Below are positions 10,749-21,139 of a stretch of 64,000 nt of DNA, piece after piece. Position numbers and translations under genes: made by a program. The stretch is from Allolobophora icterica (lineage: Eukaryota; Annelida; Clitellata; Crassiclitellata; Lumbricidae). Under the pieces are notes generated by a model. The model worked only from the letters and a program-made list of their open reading frames with translations. It did no database searches and was not told where the DNA came from. Each line of letters opens with the position of its first letter. Position 1 is the stretch's first letter. The DNA lies in the NCBI GenBank assembly GCA_963556255.1, contig OY744605.1, positions 84,623,521 to 84,687,520 of the forward strand, in the 5' to 3' direction.

Positions 10749-10821
10749 TTATGCTATGGCAATCTTGCATAAGATTGCCATAGCATAACAGTCATAACGA
10801 CTGTTATGCTATGGCAATCTT
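10749..10821. repeat. Triple alternating inverted repeat (two overlapping perfect hairpins)
   Basis: The arm TTATGCTATGGCAATCTT (10749-10766) is followed by its exact complement (10771-10788, extending to 10793) and by a third arm at 10799-10821. The first pairing has 18-bp arms and a 4-base loop; the second has 23-bp arms and a 5-base loop. They share the middle arm, so the two hairpins exclude each other. Function unknown; a template-switch replication error could create it. Confidence 0.95.
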
Positions 10822-10829
10822 CTGTTATG

Positions 10830-12160
10830 ATCTTATGGCTTATGTTATGTTGTGGCTATGTAATGGCGGTTATGTTATAGTTGTCATGTTATGCTCAGTT
10901 ATTCTTTGGCCATTGTTTGGCTATTTTCCAATGCAGTAGTTTCCATTGTGTTAAATGACATCTGGTGACTGCCCGTGTCGCTGACTTGACGTGGACCTTA
11001 CCCTTCCTTCACAATGGAATTTTCCTGAATTTTAATCTGACTCATAGCAACTGATAGATATGTCGGCCTATTATAGAATGAACACATTTCAAGCAGTCTA
11101 AATGGAGTCTATTACTTAAAGTTATAATAATATTGGAATGATCCAGTGTCTAGCAACATCTTGTGGCTCCCAGAGAGCCACACTTAAGGCGATATGGCAA
11201 AATGTCTCTCACTCACAGACACATGAGCAAAAGGTTCATAACTCACAAATGTTTATCTGATATGCAACCTCCCATGTTGGCCTGTGTACGATGTGCATCA
11301 CCAATTGACAACGTGAACAACAGGATGTGCCAAAAACAGCACATTAAGAAAAGCACCTGCAACAAAGGTATGTCAAATGCAAGTATGGCATACGCATGGC
11401 AGGTAAGGTGGGCGTCGTATCCAAATGTGGCTTAATGATAAATGCAAATGCAACGAAAATGTGTCGTATGCAATCGCAGCTTATTAGTCAATGCAAATGT
11501 CATGGCAACGTGCATCGTATGCAAATGTTGTGCATTAATATATGCATAGGAAACAAAGATATGACCCGTGCAACAATGCACGAAGCATACAACGCAAGAA
11601 GTTCATCGCATGTGTCGCTGGAACTAGTTTTCCATCACATTTCTTGGCAAAATTCTCTCATCCGTGAAAAACATACCGTACATTACATACATGTGCGTAT
11701 ATGCAATCATACATACAATTAGGCACATCAATGCACTGTCTAGTAATAAAAGTGCAGTCAATTTGGCAAGTATATCTAGACATGATTGTGGCTCTTTGAC
11801 ATCGAGAAAACTGAATTGGCATACATAACTCTCAGGAATATAGGCAATTTGAAGCCCCGTCGTCCAAATAGTGGCCATGGGATCCAATAACCTTCAAGAG
11901 TGACCACAGCTACCTGTTGTTTCATCTCGCATACCAGAAACAAAACCCCAGACAGTATAGCCTGAAGACACTGGAAGAAGAAGAGGGAATGGTTTCAATC
12001 CAATGATATAATCTGTGAAAGTCCCCATGGCTGGAGAAGAAAGGGCAGTGCAGTGGAAAATGAAATACAACTGTACTTCGACAATAATTTAGAGGTGGGT
12101 GCACATTAAAGTCGGGTAAAGGAAACTCTAGGAATCATAAACAGACTGAATGAAGTAGTT
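10830..12160. other. Gene-free stretch with ATGCAAAT-containing degenerate repeats
   Basis: Open frames at 11163-11722 and on the reverse strand have no recognisable domain. The stretch 11370-11530 is made of degenerate repeats with three exact ATGCAAAT octamers (11442-11449, 11491-11498, 11519-11526). The rest is AT-rich unique-looking DNA with TTATG words (10820-10890). Confidence 0.5.
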
Positions 12161-12164
12161 AACT

Positions 12165-12300
12165 CACTCTCTGTATCTTTCCGTTCTGCTTCCTGTATCT
12201 CTGATGCTTATTTCATTACAGCTTGGTTTTAGTGTGCCATAGGCCAATGCTTCTGCATTAGACGCCGGCACAATAGAAGTTATTAATCATAATTTTCCTG
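12165..12300 (+). mobile_element. SINE family E copy
   Basis: Contains GCTTGGTTTTAGTGTGCC, CAATGCTTCTGCATTAGACG and CCGGCACAATAGAAGTTATT, matching the family described at 105-230. It lies just downstream of the RhoGDI stop codon on the opposite strand and may be in its 3' untranslated region. Confidence 0.65.
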
Positions 12301-12693
12301 GTGCAGAATGGTTTGGCATTGATCGCCGTGGCAAGAATCACTTTAATAATTTGTCAAAATTGCTAATTAATCAAACGAATCTATCCAGCACCAAATTTTT
12401 CTCTCAAGTACAAGCACTATTGAAAAAGCCCTCAAAAAGCATCAAAAATATTAATATCCAACAAAAATAGCATCAACATCCCGATTTCTCAAACTGCGCT
12501 AGTATCACGATTTATCAAAATATTCTTCTAAAACAAATCATCGCAAAACAAAATTCAAACGTAAGCACAAGAAGATTTCTCCCAAGTTCCTTCTCACAAA
12601 TCCGTTCCAATCGTCCGAACTCAAAGAGGAATGAGAAGCCCGGTTTCAGATGGACTAGGAATACCAGGGGAAGCCGTCAACAGCGCCGCTCCC

Positions 12694-15446
12694 CTAGTCC
12701 CAATCCTTCTTGATTTCCAGCTTCCATTCCCATTTCAGATGCTCGGTCTTATCGTCATCGGTGAAGAGACTTTTAATGTTGTACGTTCCCCGTGCCATCA
12801 TCCCAGTTGGTGCCTCTTCCTCTTTCGTCGTGCAGAACTGGAGCTCGGTCTTCGGGGCGTAACTTCCGACCATCAGGGTCGCCTTGTCAACTGCAAATTT
12901 AACACAAAAACATACCACAATGATGATAATTAGGGCTGTACCGAATAGGTGATTATCACTATTCAGCTGAATATGAATAATTGGACCAACTATTCGGCCG
13001 AATAGGAAAATGTACAAAATAAGTATACTGACAACATTCAAAAATACGTTAACGTTTACTCACTGTACACAAAGAATGAGACTACTGACACTGCGATACC
13101 ACGGTCCATGCAGCAGGCAACGCGTGGCAGAAACCACAGCATATATTATGTTAATGAGAGAGTTACTTCAGTCCAATCGCTATAGCAGCCGCATATGCAG
13201 AAACAGATGTCATGTGACCACTATTTGTATTCGGTCCGACCACTACTATTCGGCCGAATACCGAATAGCTATTTAGCCCACTATTTGGCCCCGAAGCGAA
13301 TATGAAGCGAATGTTCGGTACAGCCCTAATGATAATAATAATACTAAATGACAAAAATTGTGCATTATTACACATTACATTGTACATTCATTTCCATCCA
13401 ACCATCAATAGCAATAATGACAATAACAAAAGTAAATCACAGAATCTATTAATCACAGCAATCTATTAATCATAATATATTAATCATATTAATAGTAATC
13501 TATTAATCATAGTAATCTCTTAATAACACTAATCTATTAATCACAGTAACCTATTAATCACAGCAATCTATTATTCACAGCAATCTATTAATCACAGTAA
13601 TCAATTAATCACAGTAATCAATTAATCACAGTAATCATAGTAATCTATTAATCACAGTAACTTAGTAATCATAGTAATCTATTAATCACAGTAACTTAGT
13701 AATCATAGTAATCTATTAATCACAGTAATCTATTAATCATAGTAATAGTCTGCTGACCTCGAATGCCAGCCCTGTATGTCTGCTGGACATATTTTAATCC
13801 CTGGACGATTTCTCTCTGGACGTAGAAGTAGATCTTCACTTTGTACGTACATCCTTCCTTCAGAACGAGCGTCTTCTTCTTCGGGTCATCTATTCACAGA
13901 CCAAGCGTCAACAGAACCATCAAAGGAAACGTCTAATCTAATCTAATCTAATCTAATCTAATCTAATCTAATCTAAAAGGCTTCTATGGTGCCTTTGTGG
14001 AAATGCACAAGTCATCAATTGATGGTAGATTCAGGGAAAATGCACATAAATCGCTATCCGTTGGAGAAACCAAATCAAATAACAATACCTTGATCTACCA
14101 TGGCTTGTCTTTCCTTATCTTGCCTGGCAATACCTTACCTTACCATGGCTTACCCCACCTTGTGTTGCCTTACCTGACCTTGTTTTATAATACCTTACCT
14201 TGCTTTACCTTGCCTTGCCTTACCTTTGTCAAACATTACCTTAACTTGCCTTGAATTACCTAACCATATCTTACCTTACCTTGGCTTACCTTACTTTACC
14301 TTGGTTTACCTTACTTTACCTTGGCTTTTCTTACTTTACCTTGGTTTACCTTACTTTACCTTACTTTACCTTGGCTTTTCTTACTTTACCTTGTGTTGCC
14401 TTACCTGACCTTGTTTTATAATACCTTACCTTGCTTTACCTTGCCTTGCCTTACCTTTGTCAAACATTACCTTAACTTGCCTTGAATTACCTAACCCTAT
14501 CTTACCTTACCTTGGCTTACCTTACTTTACCTTGGTTTACCTTACTTTACCTTGGCTTTTCTTACTTTACCTTGGTTTACCTTACTTTACCTTGGCTTTT
14601 CTTACTTTACCTTGGTTTACCTTACTTTACCTAACTTTACCTTGGCTGACCTTACCTTTGCTTACCTTATCTTAACTTGTCTTACTTTACCTTACCTAGT
14701 CTTGTCTTACCTTACCTTGTCTTACCTCACGGTCCTCACCTTACCTTACATAGAAGTCCTGTCATTAATTTGTAAATATTATGAAAACGATACCTAAGTT
14801 TGTGAGGTCGAGTTCGATGTCTGGACGTTTGTCAACGATCAGAGCCAACTTCTGCACGATCACATGCCTTGGATCACTCGGAACTACAATCAAATAGACA
14901 AGGAAGATACAACCAACTGATATCTGGATCCCTAAAGGGAAAAGGAGAATCGGAAGATGATGGAAGAATTGGCCGGAGACCATCAGAGATGACCTAAGGC
15001 GCTTGGGGTTGTCGTGGGACGACGCCGGAAGACTGGCGATAGAGACAAATGGAGAAACTGCGTAAGGGTTAAGGAAATACAGTTGCTTTCATGACTATAA
15101 TAATAACAGCAACAATAATAATAGTAATACTTACAATAACAATAGTAGTAGTAGTAGTAATAATAGTAGTAGTAGTAGTAATAATAATAGTAGTAATAAT
15201 AAAATTATTATTATTATTATTATTATTATGTATTTATTATAAGCCACTATGTAGTGACCAAGCATCAATTCCAGTGACGTTTCACTTACAAACAGCGCCA
15301 ACCGTTCCGAGAAGCGCTTTCTTGTACAAGGCCAAGCTCTCATCTTCAGCGTCCGTCTTCAAGATTTCATCGACGGTCTTCTTCTTTGGTGCCTGGTATC
15401 CAGGAGTCTCATCAGGAGTTAGGTCTTCATCGCCCTGTTGAGCCAT
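12694..15446 (-). CDS. ARHGDIA-like (RhoGDI): Rho GDP-dissociation inhibitor, four coding exons
   Basis: Coding exons on the minus strand, in order, are 15446-15290, 14883-14794, 13889-13758 and 12890-12694. All junctions are GT-AG, all introns are phase 1, and the spliced frame is 191 residues (human RhoGDI is 204). The protein binds prenylated, GDP-bound Rho-family GTPases, blocks nucleotide exchange and extracts them from membranes into the cytosol. Residues 1-50 form the acidic regulatory arm ([10 protein letters not shown], then [13 protein letters not shown]). The rest is the Ig-like lipid-binding domain with [58 protein letters not shown] and the C-terminus [12 protein letters not shown]. 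The start fits the family N-terminus. An acceptor-like TTGCAG lies upstream at about 15469-15474, suggesting a separate 5' untranslated exon. Introns hold simple repeats and one transposon. Confidence 0.97.
12931..13328. mobile_element. Non-autonomous transposon in RhoGDI intron 3, 8-bp TSD
   Basis: The inverted ends are TAGGGCTGTACCGAA and TTCGGTACAGCCCTA. Both flanks carry ATGATAAT (12923-12930, 13329-13336). The interior has many CCGAATA and CGGCCGAATA words. It resembles the 8841-9272 element in its TAGGG ends and CCGA-rich interior, but the ends differ after the first bases. Confidence 0.93.
13430..13745 (+). repeat. Minisatellite, unit about AATCTATTAATCACAGT
   Basis: About fifteen to twenty degenerate copies of an approximately 17-base unit (TAATCACAGTAATCTATT). 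It lies in RhoGDI intron 3 and stops 12 bases short of the 5' splice site of that intron. Confidence 0.9.
13932..13976 (+). repeat. (AATCT)n microsatellite
   Basis: Nine tandem copies of the five-base unit, in RhoGDI intron 2. Confidence 0.95.
14085..14755 (+). repeat. TTACCTTACTTTACCTTGG minisatellite with 231-bp higher-order duplication
   Basis: A five- to ten-base TTACC/TTGCC/TTGGC repeat fills most of RhoGDI intron 2. A block containing TTTGTCAAACATTACC recurs with an offset of 231 bases (about 14222 and 14453), so part of the array was duplicated as a unit. The frames rich in LPYLTL are repeat products. Confidence 0.9.
15091..15235 (+). repeat. (TAG)n/(TAA)n/(TTA)n microsatellite in RhoGDI intron 1
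   Basis: Trinucleotide runs of ATAATA, GTAGTA and TTATTA. Reading frames across it give only Ile/Val or Leu runs. Confidence 0.95.
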
Positions 15447-15544
15447 TGTTCAAAGTGATCCGACCTTACTGCAAGGCAACAACTGCATGTATTAGGAAAG
15501 TACGGTGAGGTAAATAAACACCTTTTAATGCAGCAAATATTGCT

Positions 15545-15845
15545 CAGTATTATACTCTAGTGGTTAGCATGCTGGACTGTCAATCGAGAGGTCGGAGGTT
15601 CAAATCCTTGCCAGGGCAGATATTTGTGTTGAGAATTCTGCTTTACATTCGCTCCTTATCCAACTCAGCTATAATGTGTACAGTGACTGTACACTGTCAG
15701 TGGGAAGATGAAACGGTGAGGGACAGGACTGGCCATCCGCCCTCATATCCCGAGGCTAAGAAAAGGAAGTTATTAACATTTCATACCCATGGCTGCCTTA
15801 TGGCTAGCTTAAGGAACTGCTCATCTTCTCCTAGTTACTAAGCTG
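15545..15845 (+). mobile_element. SINE family A (tRNA-Asp-like head), full copy
   Basis: The head TAGTGGTTAGCATGCTGGAC, then TGTCAATCGAGAGGTCGG and GGTTCAAATCC, resembles tRNA-Asp, with a GTC anticodon-like triplet in the right place. The body has TGTCAGTGGGAAGATGAAAC, CCGCCCTCATATCCCGAGGC and GCTTAAGGAACTGCTC. Other copies are near 28186, 29755, 43985 (minus) and a headless one at 19440. The acceptor stem does not pair, so this is a SINE and not a tRNA gene. Confidence 0.85.
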
Positions 15846-15889
15846 AGAAAAAGCTGCAAAATTCATCAGTTTGTTACTTTGGTATATTA

Positions 15890-15954
15890 TTATACTAGCT
15901 GGATTACCCGGCGTAGCCCGGGGTTATAAGTTTCACACCACCACCACCACCGCC

Positions 15955-15986
<32 letters not shown>

Positions 15987-16815
15987 CAACGACTGCTTGG
16001 CAATCTTGGCAGTCGTCCTCTGGCGGCGACTGCTTCGCAGTCTTGGAGGCCCTTGTGGCGTCTGGCGACCTGTGGCGGAGACTGCTGCGCAGTCTTGTAG
16101 ACGCCTTCTGGCGTCTAGCGACCTCTGCCGTGGACTGACTGCTTCGCAGTCGCCCTCTGGCGGCGACTGCTTCGCAGTCTTGGAGGCCCTTGTGGCGTCT
16201 GGCGACCTCTGGGGGAGACTGCAGTCTCCCGTGGACTGACTGCTTCGCAGTCGAAGATGGTGAACCGGGCGTTGGTGTGCTAAAGAAAACGCCAGAAATC
16301 TAGCCCTCACTGCCGGTGTGTAGTCGGCCTCGCCCTTAGTAAAGCAGACTGGTTGTTTCATATACTGTAAATAATTTAGATCTTTATCTTTGAACATACA
16401 TGTGTTAAAATTTTGCTGTAAAACGATGACTATACTTCGAATCGATCGTCATTAAATTTTGTGCGAAAGTAAACAACTTATGCGCATTATTAATGACGTT
16501 AGGGAATACCGGCGCCATAAATAGAACCGCAGTGTTGTTATGCGCATTATTAATGACGTTGGGGAATACCAGCGCCATAAATAGAACCGATTCGCAGTGG
16601 AATAGGCGAGCTGAGGCGTGAGGGAGGGTGTTTTGGGTAGTTTTTGGGGATTTTCACCGTGGTAGCGGTGAAAACGGGAACGCGAACCCCTCCACTGGGT
16701 GTCCGATGCCGAGACCGACACAGCAGTCAAGGTTTCGAGTGAAAAGGTGAGAAATTGTAGAAGTTAAGCCCGGTCAAACAGACACACACACAGAATTCTC
16801 GCTTTATTAATATAG
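15890..16815. mobile_element. Unclassified element with ACTAGCTGGATTACCCGGCG end and internal tandem repeats
   Basis: Starts near TACTAGCTGGATTACCCGG. The interior has an (ACC)n/(AAC)n run (15939-15990), then repeated GGCGACTGCTTCGCAGTC and GCCCTTGTGGCGTCTGGCG blocks (16017-16250). A 54-57 base tandem duplication follows (TTATGCGCATTATTAATGAC at about 16478 and 16538). It ends near GCTTTATTAATATAGATA. Similar ACTAGCTG...CCCGG and TATAGATA borders occur on retroelement-like repeats in other animals. No intact coding region; class uncertain. Confidence 0.55.
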
Positions 16816-16849
16816 ATATTACTTCACTAGGTCTGCAAGAGAACAGTAA

Positions 16850-17126
16850 CATGGGCGTCCACAGGAATTTTAGTAGGGGTGTAAACTTTTGTGGGGTGGG
16901 GCGGCCAAAATGACGTTTTTGCGTAGAGTAACATAGAATGAACACAAAGCACATGACAATCTTTAAAAAAATAATGGTCAAGGACTTTACGTAAATAATT
17001 AATTGTTTTTTCGCATTGAAAATTGTGTTGGGGCTGTAGTAATAATCATAATAATCAAAAGATTTTTTAAAGAAGCGCAAAATCCAGGGGGTAAATGCCC
17101 CATTAGCCCCCCTCTGGACACCCGTG
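16850..17126. mobile_element. Non-autonomous transposon, CATGGG family, copy 1
   Basis: The ends CATGGGCGTCCACAGG and CCTCTGGACACCCGTG are inverted. Flanks AACAGTAA (16842-16849) and AACGGTAA (17127-17134) match at seven of eight bases. It shares interior words with the element at 45973-46200: AAAATGACGTTT, AATAATGGTCAAGGA and CAAAATCCAGGGGG. No coding capacity. Confidence 0.88.
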
Positions 17127-17129
17127 AAC

Positions 17130-17620
17130 GGTAAGAACCCAACTTACAGCAGTTTGACCCAGGCAAAGTTTAATAACCCATATATCTCGAAGAAGACGGG
17201 TTGATCCAAAAATGATAATTTTATATTGTTACCTGTATTCTTAAGGTATTTTATATTGTAACCTGTATCTCTATGATAATTTTGTAGTTTCACCTGTATC
17301 CTTATGATACTTTTGCATTGCTATCTAAAATTTTGGTTTTGAAATTGCTACACTTTGACTCAACTGCCCCAGGTTTCAGCAAAGACGGAAATGGTCATAT
17401 CACGATTGTGTCATTTAGAGACATGCAATCCTCACTCACTACTGACATTCCTTTTCCACATTTCTGAAGCACTACTTCAAAAAATAAGCACAGGGCACCA
17501 GACTATTCATGAGTGCTGCGTCATGTCCGTGGGGTTGTCCACAGATGTCAGGTGAAGATAAAAGTCTGGTTGCCAGGGAGAGGAGACAGAAAAACTGCTT
17601 AGCAAGAATTAACTACAGGA
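17130..17620. other. Gene-free stretch with short ACCTGTAT-type repeats
   Basis: Four degenerate copies of TTGTAACCTGTATCCTTATGA lie at 17215-17315. No credible frame or RNA gene was found. Confidence 0.5.
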
Positions 17621-17624
17621 TATT

Positions 17625-17872
17625 AATTGATGCCAGTTGACGGATTCCCACACAGTGCACTACATGCAAGATTCGACGGGAAAAGACACAAAGGCAGACC
17701 AAGGCTACGCTGGATAGATAATATAACTGAGGACATAACATCACTTGGACTAACATTAAGGGGGCAATAGACTTGACAAATGACCGAGGACAATGGAGAT
17801 CATTTATTCGTACCCATCGCCACCAAATGGCTGGCGTCAGGAACTGATGATGATGATGATGATGATGATTAA
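17625..17872 (+). mobile_element. LINE 3' end ending in (GAT)n
   Basis: With small frameshifts, the plus strand reads RFDGKRHKGRPRLRWIDNI, then LGLTL, DRGQWRSFI and HRHQMAGVRN, followed by a (GAT)n tail at 17845-17868. This is the conserved C-terminal end of a LINE polyprotein with its simple-repeat 3' tail. Truncated at the 5' side. Confidence 0.85.
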
Positions 17873-17989
17873 TTGATCTATTTTCTGTCTGAACCTTCAT
17901 GCATCTGTGTATCTGTCTGCATGTGTGTCTGTCCCTGTATGACTGACTGCCTGTCTAACTCTTGGTCTACTGTCCTTCCCTGTACACAG

Positions 17990-18660
17990 GTATGGCTCTA
18001 TCCCACTATCTACACTTGAGGCATAGCTTCCTTCGCCTCCCTAGTGAAATCATTACTGTTGCCAACGAGGTACAGCAACAAAGCAACGACACCCGGAAGT
18101 CATGCAACACGTCAAACAAATTTAAAACTCAAACAAAAAACTGATAAACTCAAATTTTAACAGGCCATACGACTACTAGGAAGTCAAATATGGACGTAAT
18201 TTAAAACGTCCAAAAACCACGACAACTTTCACTTTTACGACCTCTTCTGCACACCCAACATTCTTTTCACTCACGGCGCAACAATAATTGCCGGAGACTG
18301 TCGCCAACCGGGAAAAAAATAATTTGCGTCTATTTTAGGAGAAACCGATCTCTCCGCCTTTACACCTGAAAATAACTTCCAATCGCTAATGGCTCCATTA
18401 TCGCCCATTTCTGTACGACCCAAAGAAGGGAAAGACGCGCCAGAAAACTAAATAAATATAAATCGTATAAGTAACTGACCAAATATCTCGACTTTTACAC
18501 CTGTAAACGACGGTAACCAGCACAGAAGTCCCGACCAACAAAGCACTGACTAAACGAGGTCTAAAGTCCACAGGCGAAACTTCCGGGAAAATGTCGCCCG
18601 CGAACGCCCCATACAGTCGACGTAGATATCGTCAGGCGTTCGCCCTCATTAATATTTCAA
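17990..18660 (-). promoter_or_regulatory. Candidate upstream promoter region for RhoGDI
   Basis: A locally CpG-rich patch holds AACTTCCGGG at 18580-18589 (reverse CCCGGAAGTT, an ETS-type site) and several CGAA/CGCC words. It lies 3.1 kb upstream of the RhoGDI ATG, compatible with a non-coding first exon. No transcription start can be read from sequence alone, so this is only a candidate. Confidence 0.25.
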
Positions 18661-20010
18661 TTGCCTTTGGCTGGTTACGGATATCTAAAGATTATTGCTG
18701 TTTATGACCGTACGTCGTTAGAAGTTTAGTATAATTACCAATGAAAATTCCGTCGTTTTTAAATAGCTTCTGCACTTGGCAAATATTGAAGCGATAGGGC
18801 TTACCGTAAAACTTCGTATAAACGCCACCAGCTTTGAAATCAGTTGTACAGAGCCAGCTGTACTAATTTAGAGCTCTGGGTTTTACCAAGCCATACGGTA
18901 GTTGCGTATGGCATTTTTAGACAATGTTTCTTTGCGCAGATTGTTTGCCAACCCCTCTGGCGGCTGTTGGAACGGGCGTTAAATTGTAGGCCTAAATTAA
19001 TATCAGGCAAAATTTAAAATGTTAATCTGATGGGGAATTTATTGGTGCCATAAAGAGCAGTTTAATACCGGCGCTGTATCAAATAAAGTCTGCAGGAGCT
19101 ATATTGTTTAGTCAGCATCAATGCCCCCAGTCAGATTTCGGGGGTCAAGCCGGTAGACAACTCTTCAGGTTAGACCCAAGGACCATGAATTCATTGGACC
19201 CACGCGTATGTTTATTAATTTAATTGGCCGGACTCGTAATCGTAATCGTGAACTTCGAAAGATCGGCGCTACGAAAACCTAAACACGTGGCACGTAGGCC
19301 CTATAGGCCTACCAGTAGGCCTACCAGCTTATTCACTATCGACCGCTGCGTCGCGTCAGACGGTCAGAGGAGTAGGCGTATAGTATGAGATTCAAGTGAA
19401 GAACAAGAACCAGTTGCCAGAGAGGAGACTAAATGATCTCGTGCAGTCATTTTATAAAGCGAGAGAGAGGACTGCATGGCCACCCGTCCTCAGATGCCGA
19501 AGCTGAGAAAATAAAGTCGCTAACACTTCATAACCATAGGCTAGCTGCCTAATGGCTATTGCTTAAAGAACTGTTCTTCCCTTCTTCGTAATAATTCCAA
19601 TGAGATATAAATTCATATAATAAATATAGGCTATCGTAAAAGGCTGAAACTTGGCTGTGAGCCAAAACATTTCGTGTAGTCATATCATAAAGGCTAAAAC
19701 AGAAACGATCTAAATCATCTAATTGAATTTATCACAGCAATTTCACTTTCTATATTATGTGGGCCATACGGTCGCGCTGACCGTAGCTTGCAACAATTAG
19801 TAGGCGTTTGAAAACCATGCATGCATTCTATTCGACCTGCTCAAGGTCCGTTTCCTTTATTCATCATCACGTGAAACTGCAGCACAGTTTTTGCCTTTCC
19901 TGCGGCTTTCTCTCCTTCAATTCTTCCCTGAAGCATCACCCCCATGAATCAATTTCCACCAAGCATATGATCTATCCAATCCCTTTTTCTCTTCTTAATA
20001 GACAGGATCT
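18661..20010. other. Gene-free stretch with TAGGCCTA-rich DNA and a partial SINE
   Basis: Contains CCTATAGGCCTACCAGTAGG words at 19300-19330 and a headless family A SINE at 19465-19600 (CATGGCCACCCGTCCTCAG, then TGCCGAAGCTGAGAAAATAA). The open frame from 19808 is mostly microsatellite. No gene is supported. Confidence 0.5.
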
Positions 20011-20013
20011 CTC

Positions 20014-20015
20014 TG

Positions 20016-20114
<99 letters not shown>

Positions 20115-20128
20115 ATATCTATCATCTA
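20014..20128 (+). repeat. (TGTC)n then (TATC)n compound microsatellite
   Basis: About sixteen TGTC units are followed by about ten TATC units. Confidence 0.97.
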
Positions 20129-20289
20129 TCTCCTGGACAAGAAAAGTGATCCCTAAGACGCAGAGAGCCGAAGCCTTACACAAACTGCACCTCACACACC
20201 AAGGTATCGACAAACCAAACGAAAAGCAAGGCAAAATAATTGTAACCCGACAAAAGCACGCAGGACAAATGCGCGCCGACAAAGGCGCG

Positions 20290-20328
20290 CCTCGTTGAAT
20301 AATGATAACTTATCATTATTCAACGAGG
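20290..20328. repeat. Perfect palindrome, 19-bp arms, 1-base centre
   Basis: CCTCGTTGAATAATGATAA, a single C, then its exact reverse complement. No transposon-like neighbours or simple repeat explain it. Near-perfect palindromes of this kind can be biological or arise as a cloning or assembly fold-back. Confidence 0.97.
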
Positions 20329-20504
20329 TCATCAGATTATAATCTTTGTCTGATCATACCCAAATCAATAACTGTTCTTGGTGAACAAGCGTTTTCGGAT
20401 GCTGGACCTAGTTTTTGCAATTCTGTCCTTGTGTCTGTGCGCTCTGCTCGGTTGCTTTTGTCATTTCGTTTTCAACTTAAAACTGACCTGTTTCAAATTG
20501 CTTA

Positions 20505-20645
20505 TCCATATAGGCTGCCTCTCTGTCTTACGGACTGATCTTCTAGATTTTGACCGGATTATGGCTTGGTTTTGGTGTTCCATCGGTTGATGGCCTTGTG
20601 CATTAGATACCGCTGTTACTAATTACAAATAGGGCCTAGAATTAC
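20505..20645 (+). mobile_element. SINE family E copy with CTGCCTCTCTGTCTTACGG head
   Basis: It shares CTGTCTTACGGACTGATCTT (the 105-230 copy has a near match) and continues GGCTTGGTTTTGGTGTTCC and CGGTTGATGGCCTTGTGC. It helps to define the 5' part of the family. Confidence 0.7.
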
Positions 20646-21135
20646 GAGAGCTGTCCCTTACACACCTCTTTTAAGGGCTTAATTCATCAATAAGTCAACG
20701 AGCTGCCTATTGAATCAACTTCCACTCTAGCCTACTTCTATTCACGCCACAGGACAACGTAAACGGCGCTGACAGTCATAAGATGTGACCAACAATTAAG
20801 TGGTTAATGCACATTTTTAGACACCTTTATAACGGCGTCTGCCTAAGCTATATATTCAGCAACCATGTTAGTTTGTGTGATTAGCCTACATGTTTAAAAA
20901 CAAACGATTGCAGAATTCGTTATTGGTCATCAAGTCGAGTTAAATCGCGTAGGCCTATATATTGAATTGCAAAAACTTTTAAGAGCACTGAAACTTTTAC
21001 TCAAGTAGAGTAACACGTTATACTTCACTTCGTTACTGTACAACACTGTCAAAAGGCACAGTTCTTATACGTCGACCTTCAATTTTCACTGTTTCCTGAT
21101 CGACGTTTTCCATGACTTTCTGTTCGAAAAAACAA
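20646..21135. other. Gene-free stretch with fold-back half-element
   Basis: TACACACCTCTTTTAAGGGC (20659-20678) and the inverse of the GACGTCAACGGC word (about 20755-20795) are present. Nothing else recognisable. Confidence 0.45.
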
Positions 21136-21139
21136 TTTT

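Noticed and set aside
11163..11722. Overlapping frames of about 90-108 residues
   Set aside because: No domain, no splice context, and the DNA is a degenerate ATGCAAATG-type repeat.
13430..13745. CRISPR-like regular repeats
   Set aside because: The units are adjacent degenerate copies without unique spacers, in an animal intron; it is a minisatellite.
15871..16397. Open frames on both strands across the GC-rich modules
   Set aside because: The frames follow tandem CTGCTTCGCAGTC modules and an (ACC)n run; the composition is repeat-driven.
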